From Aurantiacibacter spongiae (lineage in GTDB: Bacteria; Pseudomonadota; Alphaproteobacteria; Sphingomonadales; Sphingomonadaceae), in contig NZ_RPFZ01000001.1 in NCBI RefSeq assembly GCF_003815535.1, positions 682,001-746,000 of the forward strand: a DNA stretch of 64,000 nt. The letters run 5' to 3'. A model generated the notes under the pieces. It made no database searches. It saw only the letters and a list, made by a program, of their open reading frames with translations, and was not told the DNA's origin. The position numbers and the translations under genes were made by a program. Below are positions 39,441 to 47,925 of the stretch, one piece after another (positions within the stretch are counted from its first letter, which is position 1; each line of letters starts with the position of its first letter).

Positions 39441-39662
39441 ATGCTGAACGTCCTCTCGATCCTCACCGGGCTGCTGTCGCTGATCATCGTCATCCCGTCG
39501 CAGATTCCGTTTCTTGGCATCGGCAACTGGCTGGCGCTGCCGGTCATCGCCGTCGGCATCGTCCTGGGTCAGCTGTCGAGCAAGCGCAGCGGACGCAATT
39601 TCAACCTCGTGATCCTGGCCATTGCGGTGATCCGGCTGCTGCTGGGCGGAGGGGTGTTCTAG
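39441..39662 (+). CDS. Small two-helix membrane protein of unknown function
   Basis: This 73-residue protein has two hydrophobic helices (about residues 3-20 and 28-44) and a third weaker one at the C-terminus (NLVILAIAVIRLLLGGGVF), with a short basic loop (SSKRSGRN). I do not recognise a family. It starts at an ATG 104 bases from the divergent serine hydrolase and its stop shares the palindrome CTAG with the stop of the convergent mutY. Its hydrophobic pattern and clean open frame make a real gene likely. Confidence 0.7.
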   Translation: MLNVLSILTGLLSLIIVIPSQIPFLGIGNWLALPVIAVGIVLGQLSSKRSGRNFNLVILAIAVIRLLLGGGVF

Positions 39663-40696
39663 ACACCCTCGCGCATCGCCAGCACGAGCTGCGCCGCCCT
39701 GGCGAACAGGGTGGGCAGTCCGGCCTCTTCCAGTTGCCCGACCGGCCACCATTCGCCCTCGCCCGTGGGAACCCCGTCCCCGGCATGGATCGCCACCCCG
39801 AGTTCGAGATCGAAATGGGTGAAACCGTGACGCACGACGCCGCCCGCCTTCCAGGCGCCGGCGACCGGGGGGTCGTCTTCCCCGTCGCGCCGGGCGCTCC
39901 AGCCATCGTCGGGCAGGGCGCGCATTCCGCCGAGCATTCCGCGCCCCGCCCGGCGCACCAGCCACACCGCGCCGTCGCGCTCGATCCAGAAGGCAGTTCC
40001 GCTGCGGCGCGGCTTCGCCTTCTTCGCCGGCTTGACCGGAAGGCGCAGTGGATCGCCTTCCGCTCGCCCGCGACACAGGGCCGAGAGCGGACACAGCAGG
40101 CACCGCGCATCGCGCGCGGTGCAGATCGTTGCGCCCAGATCCATCATGCCTTGCGCGAAATCGCCGGCCCGCTCCGCCGGCGTGATCGCATCGGTTGCCT
40201 CGCGGATTGCCTTGCGCGCGCCGGGTAGCGGATCCTCGATGGCGAACAGCCGGGCCACCACACGCTCGACATTCGCATCGACCACCACCGCCCGCCGATC
40301 GAAAGCGATGGCGGCGACCGCTGCGGCGGTATAGGCACCAAGCCCCGGCAATTCGCGCAATTCGCGCTCGGTATCGGGAAAGCCGCCGCGCTCCGCCACG
40401 GCCCGCGCCGCCTTCACCAGATTGCGAGCACGCGAATAATACCCCAGCCCCGCCCATTCGGCCATGATGTCCGCCTCGTCCGCCGCCGCCAGCGCCTCGA
40501 CCGTTGGCCAGCGCAGGGTGAACTTCGCGAAATACGGGGCGACCGCCGCCGTCGTGGTCTGTTGCAGCATGACTTCCGACAACCATACGCGGTAGGGATC
40601 GGGGCGTTCCCCGATACCGGGCGGGGTGCGCCAGGGCAGGTCGCGGGCATGGCGCGCATACCAGTCGAGAAGCAGCGGAGCGACCCTATCCTCCAT
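39659..40696 (-). CDS. mutY: A/G-specific adenine glycosylase MutY
   Basis: MutY removes adenine mispaired with 8-oxoguanine or guanine. The 345-residue protein has the helix-hairpin-helix LRELPGLGAYTAAAVAAIAFDRRAVVVDANVERV with the catalytic Asp, preceded by SEVMLQQTTTAAVAPYF. The [4Fe-4S] ligands are in CTARDARCLLCPLSALC (C-x6-C-x2-C-x5-C). A C-terminal NUDIX-like domain (about 220-340) recognises 8-oxoG. It starts only 14 bases from the divergent DUF721 gene, so that gene's promoter must lie inside mutY or the two promoters overlap. Confidence 0.95.
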   Translation of the reverse strand: MEDRVAPLLLDWYARHARDLPWRTPPGIGERPDPYRVWLSEVMLQQTTTAAVAPYFAKFTLRWPTVEALAAADEADIMAEWAGLGYYSRARNLVKAARAVAERGGFPDTERELRELPGLGAYTAAAVAAIAFDRRAVVVDANVERVVARLFAIEDPLPGARKAIREATDAITPAERAGDFAQGMMDLGATICTARDARCLLCPLSALCRGRAEGDPLRLPVKPAKKAKPRRSGTAFWIERDGAVWLVRRAGRGMLGGMRALPDDGWSARRDGEDDPPVAGAWKAGGVVRHGFTHFDLELGVAIHAGDGVPTGEGEWWPVGQLEEAGLPTLFARAAQLVLAMREGV

Positions 40697-40710
40697 GCCC
40701 GCGCTATGGC

Positions 40711-41289
40711 ATGGGCGGCGACGACATGGAACGCGACGATGCAGCGAAACCGGGGAAGACGCGCGCCGCCACCGGAAAGGGCGCGAAAGGCAGGGCGAGA
40801 CCCTACGAACGCCCGCGCGGCGGACCTGCGCGCCCCGTGGCGGACCTGGTCCCGCAAATCGGGCGCGCGGCCTTTCGCCGCTTCGGATTCGTGCAGTCGA
40901 GCGTCGTCACCCGCTGGCCGGAAATCGTGGGCGCGCGCCATGCCCGCGTTTGCGCGCCCGAAAGCATCCGCTTTCCGCCGGGCGAGAAGAGCGACGGCAT
41001 TCTCCAGCTTGTCGTGCTACCCGCCCACGCGCCGCTGATCCAGCACGTCATTCCCGAGATAATCGAGCGGGTGAACCGATTCTTCGGCTACAAGGCGGTG
41101 GCGAAGGTCAAGATGCGGCAAGGCGCGGTTAAGGCCGATCCTGCTGTGGCGAAGCGCGAGGCGCCGCCTTCGCTCAAGCCGATTCCGATGGAATTGGGGG
41201 AAAGCCTGCGCGATATCGGGGACCCGGAATTGCGCGCCGTGCTGCAATCGCTGGCGCAGTCGATCGCGTCGAAAGAGGACAAGCAATGA
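40711..41289 (+). CDS. DUF721 domain protein
   Basis: This 192-residue protein has a basic Ala/Gly-rich N-terminus (KTRAATGKGAKGRARPYERP) and the DUF721 core: LVPQIGRAAFRRFGFVQSSVVTRWPEIVGARHARVCAPESIRF, then LQLVVLPAHAPLIQHVIPEIIERVNRFFG. DUF721 proteins are nucleic-acid-associated proteins of unclear role. An ATG at 40726 in the same frame is an alternative start. Its stop overlaps the start of the first DsbA-like gene (ATGA), and the run continues to smc, an arrangement common in sphingomonads. Confidence 0.88.
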   Translation: MGGDDMERDDAAKPGKTRAATGKGAKGRARPYERPRGGPARPVADLVPQIGRAAFRRFGFVQSSVVTRWPEIVGARHARVCAPESIRFPPGEKSDGILQLVVLPAHAPLIQHVIPEIIERVNRFFGYKAVAKVKMRQGAVKADPAVAKREAPPSLKPIPMELGESLRDIGDPELRAVLQSLAQSIASKEDKQ

Positions 41290-41996
41290 TGAAGCGGATC
41301 GTCACCGCCGCACTGATGGCAGCCGCGCCCTTCGCGGCCGGCCCCGCAGCGGCGCAGAACTGGAATGCCGAGTACGAGACGACGGCCAAGGGATACCGTG
41401 TCGGCAATCCCGAAGCGCCCATCGAACTGATCGAATTCAACAGCTATACCTGCCCGCACTGTGCCGCCTTCGCCCGCGAATCGGAGGCGGGGCTGCGGTA
41501 CCTGCTGATCCATGAAGGGCGCGCCAATATCGAGGTGCGCCAGCAGGTTCACCACGTCATCGACGTTGCCGCCATCCTGCTTGCCGAGTGTGGCCCGGAC
41601 GACAGGTTCTTCGACAATCACCGGGCGCTGCTCCTCTCCCAGGACGAATGGATGGGCAAGGCACGCGCCGCCACGCAGGCGCAGAGGAACCGCTGGTATT
41701 CCGGCCCGATCGCCTCGCGGATGAAGGCGATTGCGGCCGATCTCGATCTCGACGAACTGATGGAGAGGCGGGGGTATTCCGCCAGCGAGATCGATCAGTG
41801 CCTGTCGGACAGCGCGCGGGCGCAGGCGATCGTGGACGAATCGGCGGCGAACGCGGCCGAATACGGCGTGCAGGGAACGCCCAGCTTCGTCCTGAACGGC
41901 AAGCTGCTCGACGGGGTGTATGGCTGGCCGGCGCTGGAAAACGCGCTCGGTTCACCGATGCCATTCAGCGCCGAGCTCTCCGCCGTCGGCGACTGA
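41286..41996 (+). CDS. DsbA-like thiol-disulfide oxidoreductase, periplasmic
   Basis: This 236-residue thioredoxin-fold protein has a signal peptide (KRIVTAALMAAAPFAAGPAAAQ), the motif SYTCPHCAAFARES (CPHC, as in DsbA), a helical domain, and a cis-proline region GVQGTPSFVLNGKLLDG. It probably oxidises or isomerises disulfides in the periplasm. A bacterial cyclophilin-like partner DsbB is not in the window. It is translationally coupled to the DUF721 gene and followed by a related lipoprotein. Confidence 0.9.
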   Translation: MMKRIVTAALMAAAPFAAGPAAAQNWNAEYETTAKGYRVGNPEAPIELIEFNSYTCPHCAAFARESEAGLRYLLIHEGRANIEVRQQVHHVIDVAAILLAECGPDDRFFDNHRALLLSQDEWMGKARAATQAQRNRWYSGPIASRMKAIAADLDLDELMERRGYSASEIDQCLSDSARAQAIVDESAANAAEYGVQGTPSFVLNGKLLDGVYGWPALENALGSPMPFSAELSAVGD

Positions 41997-42151
41997 ACCC
42001 GCCGATCCCTTTGCAAAAGGGGAAAAGCCTGTGCAAAAGCGCCGTTTCCCGGCCCCCGGCGCTTCCCAAACGCCTGCCCCGGCGGTCTAATCGACCGGCA
42101 CGGCAGGTTCGGGCGCCGGGGCCCGTCAGACTGCAACGGAACACGAGTGAC

Positions 42152-42928
42152 ATGATGAATACGCGCCGCATCCTTACCGCCGCCCTCGCCGCCCCGCTCG
42201 TGCTGGCCCTCGCCGCCTGCGCGGACGACGCCGCCACCGCCGACGCGGTTTCGGGCGATCCCGTCGCCGCCGTACCGGCCCCGGCGGGCCAGGCATGGAC
42301 CGATACCGTCTCGCGGACTGAGGAAGGCGGCTGGCTGGTCGGCAACCCCGATGCGCCGATCAAGCTGGTCGAATACGGTTCGCTGACCTGCCCGGGCTGC
42401 GCCGCCTTCAGCGCCGAGGGATCCACGCCCCTGATGCAGGACTACGTGGACACCGGCCGGGTCAGCTACGAACTGCGCAGCTTCCTCATCCACGGCGTTC
42501 CCGATCTGGTGCTCACCCGGATGCTCGAATGCGCGGACCCGACCGCCGCCGTTCCGCTGGCCGACCAGATCTGGGCGAAGCTGCATGACGAGCGCGCCTA
42601 TGTCTTCCAGACCGACAACCAGGCGGCGCTGGAACAGGCGAACAGCCTGCCGCCCGAACGCCGCCTGCCCGCCCTGGCCGAGGTTTCGGGTACGCTGGAC
42701 TGGTTCGCGGCCCGCGGCATCAGCCGGGACCAGGCGCAGGCCTGCCTCAGCGATACCGCCGCTGCCGACCGGCTGGCGGAGGTGACGCAGAACGCCGCCG
42801 ACGCGCAGAACGTGGGCGGGACGCCGACCTTCTTCCTCAACGGGCGAGAGCTGGAGACCACCCCCGGCACCAGCACCTGGACGCAGGTGGAGGCCGCCCT
42901 GCAACGCGCCGGCGCGCGGGATAGCTGA
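42152..42928 (+). CDS. DsbA-like thioredoxin-fold lipoprotein
   Basis: This 258-residue relative of the preceding protein has a lipoprotein signal: LAAPLVLALAACADD places the acylated Cys at about residue 23, so it is anchored to the membrane. The redox motif is GSLTCPGCAAFSAEG (CPGC instead of CPHC), and the cis-Pro loop is NVGGTPTFFLNGRELE. ATGs at 42152 and 42155 are both possible. It lies 155 bases after its paralogue and 18 before smc. The two oxidoreductases probably differ in redox potential and location. Confidence 0.88.
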   Translation: MMNTRRILTAALAAPLVLALAACADDAATADAVSGDPVAAVPAPAGQAWTDTVSRTEEGGWLVGNPDAPIKLVEYGSLTCPGCAAFSAEGSTPLMQDYVDTGRVSYELRSFLIHGVPDLVLTRMLECADPTAAVPLADQIWAKLHDERAYVFQTDNQAALEQANSLPPERRLPALAEVSGTLDWFAARGISRDQAQACLSDTAAADRLAEVTQNAADAQNVGGTPTFFLNGRELETTPGTSTWTQVEAALQRAGARDS

Positions 42929-42946
42929 GGCGGCGGCGGGCCGGCG

Positions 42947-45900
42947 ATGGAGATCCGCAAGCTTAGGCTGAGCGGCTTCAAGAGCTTCGTCGAACCCGCC
43001 GATCTGCGCATCGAACCCGGCCTGACGGGCGTCGTCGGGCCGAACGGGTGCGGCAAGTCCAACCTGCTCGAGGCGATCCGCTGGGTGATGGCGGAAAACT
43101 CGCCCAAGTCCTTGCGCTCGGGCGGGATGGAAGACGTGATCTTCGCCGGCACCGCCAATCGGCCGCCGCGCGACTTCGCCGAGGTCGTGCTGCATGCGGT
43201 CGATGACGAGGGCGAACCGCTCGACGTTACCCGCCGGATAGAACGCGGCGCGGGCAGCGCCTACCGGGTCAATGGGCGCGACGTGCGGGCGAAGGACGTC
43301 TCGCTGATCTTCGCCGACGCGGCGACCGGCGCGCATTCGCCCGCGCTGGTCAGCCAGGGCAAGATCGCGCAGGTGATCGCCGCCAAACCCGCCGAACGGC
43401 GCATGATGCTGGAAGAGGCGGCGGGTATTGCGGGCCTCCACGTTCGCCGCCGCGACGCGGAGAGCAAGCTTCGCCAGACGGAAGCGAACCTCGCGCGCCT
43501 GGAAGACCTGATGGCGGGCCTCGACAGCCAGATGGCCTCGCTGCGGCGGCAGGCCCGGCAGGCGGAGCGCTACACCGCCCTGTCCGATCAGATCCGCGTG
43601 GCCGAAGCACGGCTGCTCTACGCCCGTTGGCGCGATGCCGCGGCTGCGGCGGAAGCGGCGCGGGCCGAGGCGAAGGCGGCGGATACCGAAGTGGCCGCGG
43701 CGCAGGACAAGGCCAAGGAAGCGCAGCGCGCCCAGCATGCCCTGGCGCAAGATCTCGCGCAGTTGCGCGACGACCTGGCGGACCGACGGGACGATGCCAG
43801 CGCGCACGGGCACCGCATGGCCGCGCTCGCCAGCCAGCTCGAGGCGGCGGAGGAGCGGCTTGCCGATCTCGACCGGCAGAAGGCCCGGCTGGAGGAGGAC
43901 AAGGTCGATGCCGACCGGATGACGCGCGACGCCGCCGATGCCCTCGCCGCGCTCGAGCGCTCGCTCGCCGAGGGAGCGAAGGCGCTGGAGGCCGACGAGG
44001 ACGCGCGGCCCGGGATCGCGGCGCAGGTCGAGGCGGCCGAACGTGCCGGTCGCGCGGCGGAGCTGGCGCTGGCCCGCGCGACGGCGGACAATGCCGGCGT
44101 CGAGGCCGAGTGGCGCGTGGCCGAAGCCGAAATCGCGCAGGCCCGGATGCGGCTCGACCGGCTGGAGGGCGAGGCCCGCCGTATCGCCGGGCAGCGCGAA
44201 GCCCTGCTGGGTGAAACCGATCCGGACGAGGATGTGACGATAGCCGTGGGGGCGGTGCAGGAGGCCGGTGCTCGCCTCGCCGCCCTGCGTGGGCAACTCG
44301 AAAGCGAACGCGCACGCCGGCAAGACCTCGCCGCCGCCCGCGACGAGGCCGCGTCCGCGCTATCCGCCGCGCGCGCCGAACTGGCGGGTGTCGAACGCGA
44401 ATTCCAGGCGCTCGACCGCGACCGACAGGCGCGCGCGAAACAGCAGGCGGGACGCGGTGGCCGGTCGCAGGCGCTCGATTCCGTCGCCGCCCGGCCCGGG
44501 TACGAGCGCGCTCTCGCCGCAGTGCTGGGGCGCGATGCGAAGGCTGTGCTCGGCTCGCCTGAGGATGCGGAAGACGGCCGCTTCTGGACCGGCGCGCCGC
44601 CACCCTCTCCCGTCGCCGATACCCTGGCCGATCACCTGCGCGACGCGCCCCCGCAACTCGCCGCCCGGCTGGCGCTGGTGCATGTCGCGGATGTCGATGA
44701 CGGGCGCAGCCTCGCACCCGGCGAATGGCTGGTGACGACCGACGGGCTGCTGCGCCGCTGGGACGGTTTCGTCGCGCGCGGCGAGGGGGCGGCGGAGGCG
44801 GCCCGGCTGGAACGCGACAACCGCCTGGTCGAACTGGAGAAGGCCTTGCCGACCTTGCGCTCGGCCGCAGAGCAGGCGGCAGGAGAGCAGGAAGCAGCGC
44901 AGAACGCTCTTTCGGACTCGCAGCGCGATCTGGTCGCGCGCGAGCGGGCAGTGAACGAGGCGGCGGAGGCCGAACGGCAGGCGCTGCGCACGCTCGATCA
45001 GGCGGAAGCGCGGCGCGACCGGCTGGCGACGCGGCGCGAGGAACTGGATCTTGCCGAAGCCGATCTCGCCACCCGGCGCGCGACTGCCACGGAGGAATTG
45101 GCAACGGCGGAAGCGAGGCGCGGCGAGCTACCCGATCCCGAAGCTGGCCGGGCCGCGCTGGAAACCGCCAGGAACAGGAACGAGGCCATGCGCGAGGCGG
45201 TTCAGTCCGCCGCCGCTACGCTCGCCGCGCATGATCAGGCACTCGCCGTCGCGCGCGAACGGGTGGCGACGCAACGCGCGGACATCAAGGGGTGGCAAGG
45301 CCGCGCCGGGGACGCCGCCCGGCGCCTTGCGGGAATGTCCGCCCGCTTCGAGGAGATCGCCGGGGAACGCGCCGTCATTGCCGCCAGGCCTGCTGGCCTG
45401 ATGCGCGAGATCGAAGACGGCGAAGCGACCCGCGCGCGCCTGGGCGACGAACTGGCGAAGGCCGAAACCGCCGTTGCGCAGGCGAGCGTGCTGGCGCGCG
45501 AAGCGGACGAGGCGCTCGCGGAGCTCAACGAAGCACTTTCCACCGCCCGGGAGCGCCGCGCCGCGCTGGCGACGCGAGCGGAAAACGAGGAAACCCGGCG
45601 CGAGGAAATGGCCCGCATATCGGGCGAACGCTTCCGGACCCCGCCCTCAATGCTGCCCGGCACCTTCGGCTTCGAAGAAGGGGCGGTGCGCAATGCCGGC
45701 CTCGAGAGCGAGGAAATGGACCGGCTTGTCGCCAGCCGGGAACGGATCGGGCCGGTCAACCTGGTCGCCGCGGACGAACTGGCCAGGATCGAGGAGGAAC
45801 ACGGTGCCAGCGCCGCCGAGCAGGCCGAACTGGCCGAGGCGGTCAGTCGGTTGCGCGGGTCCATCGGCAATCTCAACCGCGAGGGCCGCGAACGGCTGCG

Positions 45901-46372
45901 CGCCGCATTCGAGGAGGTGAACGATCATTTCCGGCGCCTTTTTGCGCGGCTGTTCGACGGGGGGCAGGCGCATCTGGCACTGGTCGATTCGGACGATCCC
46001 CTGGAGGCCGGCCTCGAAATCTTCGCACAACCTCCCGGCAAGCGGCTGCAATCGCTCAGCCTGCTTTCGGGAGGCGAACAGGCGCTAACCGCTACGGCAC
46101 TTATCTTCGGGTTGTTTCTTACCAATCCGGCACCAATCTGCGTGCTGGACGAAGTCGATGCACCGCTGGACGATGCCAATATCGAACGCTTCTGCGATCT
46201 GCTCGACGCGATGAACCGCGATACGAAGACGCGCTATCTGATCGTCACGCACAACGCCGTCACGATGAGCCGGATGCACCGGCTGTTCGGTGTCACGATG
46301 GTGGAGCGCGGCGTGTCCCGCCTCGTCAGCGTCGACCTGGGCGGGGCGGAGGAATTGCTCGCAGCCGAGTAG
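42947..46372 (+). CDS. smc: Chromosome segregation protein SMC
   Basis: SMC is the ATPase of the bacterial condensin with ScpA/ScpB. The 1,141-residue protein has the N-terminal Walker A GPNGCGKSNLLEAIRWVM and the LVSQGKIAQVIAAKPAERR segment, and then coiled coils rich in Ala, Arg and Glu to about residue 490. A small hinge-like globular region follows (about 500-620, including PGYERALAAVLGRDAKAVLG), then the return coiled coil. The C-terminal head has the ABC signature LSLLSGGEQALTATALIFGLF, Walker B ICVLDEVDAPLDDANIERF and a closing D-loop. The hinge is shorter than in some SMCs. The start is an ATG with a G-rich upstream sequence. Confidence 0.96.
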   Translation: MEIRKLRLSGFKSFVEPADLRIEPGLTGVVGPNGCGKSNLLEAIRWVMAENSPKSLRSGGMEDVIFAGTANRPPRDFAEVVLHAVDDEGEPLDVTRRIERGAGSAYRVNGRDVRAKDVSLIFADAATGAHSPALVSQGKIAQVIAAKPAERRMMLEEAAGIAGLHVRRRDAESKLRQTEANLARLEDLMAGLDSQMASLRRQARQAERYTALSDQIRVAEARLLYARWRDAAAAAEAARAEAKAADTEVAAAQDKAKEAQRAQHALAQDLAQLRDDLADRRDDASAHGHRMAALASQLEAAEERLADLDRQKARLEEDKVDADRMTRDAADALAALERSLAEGAKALEADEDARPGIAAQVEAAERAGRAAELALARATADNAGVEAEWRVAEAEIAQARMRLDRLEGEARRIAGQREALLGETDPDEDVTIAVGAVQEAGARLAALRGQLESERARRQDLAAARDEAASALSAARAELAGVEREFQALDRDRQARAKQQAGRGGRSQALDSVAARPGYERALAAVLGRDAKAVLGSPEDAEDGRFWTGAPPPSPVADTLADHLRDAPPQLAARLALVHVADVDDGRSLAPGEWLVTTDGLLRRWDGFVARGEGAAEAARLERDNRLVELEKALPTLRSAAEQAAGEQEAAQNALSDSQRDLVARERAVNEAAEAERQALRTLDQAEARRDRLATRREELDLAEADLATRRATATEELATAEARRGELPDPEAGRAALETARNRNEAMREAVQSAAATLAAHDQALAVARERVATQRADIKGWQGRAGDAARRLAGMSARFEEIAGERAVIAARPAGLMREIEDGEATRARLGDELAKAETAVAQASVLAREADEALAELNEALSTARERRAALATRAENEETRREEMARISGERFRTPPSMLPGTFGFEEGAVRNAGLESEEMDRLVASRERIGPVNLVAADELARIEEEHGASAAEQAELAEAVSRLRGSIGNLNREGRERLRAAFEEVNDHFRRLFARLFDGGQAHLALVDSDDPLEAGLEIFAQPPGKRLQSLSLLSGGEQALTATALIFGLFLTNPAPICVLDEVDAPLDDANIERFCDLLDAMNRDTKTRYLIVTHNAVTMSRMHRLFGVTMVERGVSRLVSVDLGGAEELLAAE

Positions 46373-46451
46373 CCGTCTTGCTCGGCGGAATATTCGTTAA
46401 TCTTGATCAAGTCGCCGGACCCGGTTCCCGGGCATGTGCGTATGACGCGTG

Positions 46452-46940
46452 ATGCCGAAAAAGACACCGATTGCCATATTCGTTCTGACTTGCCTGATCG
46501 GATGGGGGGCGCGCACTGCCATCGGATCGATCTACGGCGCTGCCGAAGCCGCCGACCTGCTGAAGGCGCTCGCCAACGCGGGTCTCTATCTCGGTTCGGC
46601 GACGGCGACCGCCTCGGCGACCACGCTGGCGCTGATGCTTACGCTGATCGGCATGCTGCCCAAGCTCGACGCGGATTTCGACACCGTCACGTACCGATGC
46701 GTCGACGTCATCGCCAAGCTCGCCACCTGTTCGCTGATGATCAGCCTGCTGGTGCTGCTTGCCTTCGTCATGCCGGTGGGCAAGTTCGAGAAGCTGCCGA
46801 CCGACTGGTACTCCACGCTCTACAACGGGCTGTTCGCCGCCAGCGTGCTGGTCATCGCCCTCCTGGCGACAACGGTCAGCGTCACCTACCTGACCCTGCG
46901 CCGGGTGGTTAAACGGGTCACCCCGGGGCGGGAGGTCTAG
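46452..46940 (+). CDS. Four-helix membrane protein of unknown function
   Basis: I do not recognise a family for this ~162-residue protein. It has four predicted membrane helices at about residues 6-24, 42-64, 88-112 and 126-148, with no signal peptide. The loops are short and the C-terminus is basic (LRRVVKRVTPG). The GTG at 46449 is an alternative to the ATG at 46452. It stands alone between smc and the convergent soxR and has no obvious Shine-Dalgarno. Confidence 0.65.
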   Translation: MPKKTPIAIFVLTCLIGWGARTAIGSIYGAAEAADLLKALANAGLYLGSATATASATTLALMLTLIGMLPKLDADFDTVTYRCVDVIAKLATCSLMISLLVLLAFVMPVGKFEKLPTDWYSTLYNGLFAASVLVIALLATTVSVTYLTLRRVVKRVTPGREV

Positions 46941-46949
46941 AGGCGCGCC

Positions 46950-47390
46950 CTAGTCGAGCACCGCGCGCGGGCCCGGTCCTTTGAGGCCGAGCCGGTCATC
47001 CTTGTTGTAGAGCTGACATTTCTGAAGGCTGAGGCAACCGCAGCCGATGCACTGATCGAGCTGGTTGCGTGTGCGGTTCAGAAGCGTGATGCGTTCGTCG
47101 ATCCGTGCGCGCATGGCGCGGCTGATCTTCTGCCAGTCCGCCAGCGTCGGATTGCGTCTTTCCGGCAGGTCGGCAAGCTTCTCCTCGATCTCGGCGAGAC
47201 CCAGACCCAGCTTCTGCGCGATGAGAATGAAACTGACCCGCCGGATGTCGCCGCGCAGGTAGCGACGCTGATTGCCGCTGGTGCGGATCGGCTGAAGCAA
47301 CCCTTTTTCCTCGTAGAACCGGAGGGCGGAGACGGCAACGCCGGTACGACGCGAAAGATCACCGATCGAGATGAAGCTGGCCAGGGCCAT
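46950..47390 (-). CDS. soxR: Redox-sensitive transcriptional activator SoxR
   Basis: SoxR is a MerR-family [2Fe-2S] regulator activated by redox-cycling compounds. The 146-residue protein has the MerR helix-turn-helix ISIGDLSRRTGVAVSALRFYEEKGLLQPIRTSGNQRRYLRGDIRR and the cluster-binding motif CIGCGCLSLQKC (C-x2-C-x-C-x5-C), both diagnostic. I chose the ATG at 47390 because the family begins about six residues before SIGDLS; the frame is open to 47453 but that would read through its own operator. A near-palindromic SoxR site lies 31 bases upstream, between soxR and the divergent VOC gene. Confidence 0.96.
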   Translation of the reverse strand: MALASFISIGDLSRRTGVAVSALRFYEEKGLLQPIRTSGNQRRYLRGDIRRVSFILIAQKLGLGLAEIEEKLADLPERRNPTLADWQKISRAMRARIDERITLLNRTRNQLDQCIGCGCLSLQKCQLYNKDDRLGLKGPGPRAVLD

Positions 47391-47420
47391 CCATGCTGTC
47401 CGCTTTTCACGTATGCTTGA

Positions 47421-47438
47421 CCTCAACTTAGCTTGAGG
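47421..47438. promoter_or_regulatory. SoxR operator
   Basis: CCTCAACTTAGCTTGAGG differs from the E. coli soxS operator CCTCAAGTTAACTTGAGG at two internal bases and keeps both outer half-sites. On the plus strand TTGACC at 47417-47422 forms a -35, followed after 19 bases by a weak -10 (CACCAT). That long spacer is the MerR-family hallmark. The better -35 faces the VOC gene. Confidence 0.85.
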
Positions 47439-47525
47439 TTGCACCATGGGCAAACGATGATTCGCGCCGGCACCTGGAGGGCGGGTGAATCATCTTTCGA
47501 AGCAACGATTTGGAAGGACCAGCTG

Positions 47526-47915
47526 ATGACTGATCCCACCGGGCCGCGGGGCCGTATCGAACATGTGAACCTGACCGTGAGCGACCTCGACCGGTCGATC
47601 GCGCTGTTCGAACGCCTCCTCGGATGGCGCTTGCGCCTGCGCGATGCCCACGGCGTACGCGGTGAATTCGCGCATGTCGGAACTCATGACGACTACCTGG
47701 CGCTGTGGTCGGACGGGGCGGACCATTCGGGACAGCGCAAGGGCCGTCCGATGAACCATGTCGGCCTGCAGGTCGACGATCTCGACGCTGCGGAACGCGT
47801 GGTGCGCGATGCCGGCCTTCGGCCCTTCGGACAGGGCCGCTACGCGCCCGGCCCGCGCACATTCTACTTCCTCGACTGGGACGGGATCGAGTTCGAGGTG
47901 GTCAGCTATGCCTGA
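47526..47915 (+). CDS. VOC (glyoxalase/bleomycin resistance/dioxygenase) family protein, SoxR-linked
   Basis: This 129-residue protein has the vicinal-oxygen-chelate fold: IEHVNLTVSDLDRSIALFERLLGWRLRLRD in the first beta-alpha-beta unit, and MNHVGLQVDDLDAAERVVRDAGLRP with FYFLDWDGIEFEVVSY in the second. Likely metal ligands are the His of IEHV and MNHV and the Glu of EFEVV. The exact reaction cannot be told. The ATG at 47526 is preceded by GGAAGGA; the frame is open upstream into the SoxR operator. It is divergent from soxR and is probably its direct target. It is convergent with gshA. Confidence 0.88.
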   Translation: MTDPTGPRGRIEHVNLTVSDLDRSIALFERLLGWRLRLRDAHGVRGEFAHVGTHDDYLALWSDGADHSGQRKGRPMNHVGLQVDDLDAAERVVRDAGLRPFGQGRYAPGPRTFYFLDWDGIEFEVVSYA

Positions 47916-47925
47916 CCCGAACCGG

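Noticed and set aside
41795-44323. An 842-codon minus-strand open frame (and 43350-45104) over smc
   Set aside because: It is the mirror of the Ala/Arg/Glu-rich coiled-coil coding sequence of smc, without homology or a ribosome site; smc itself has all its motifs.
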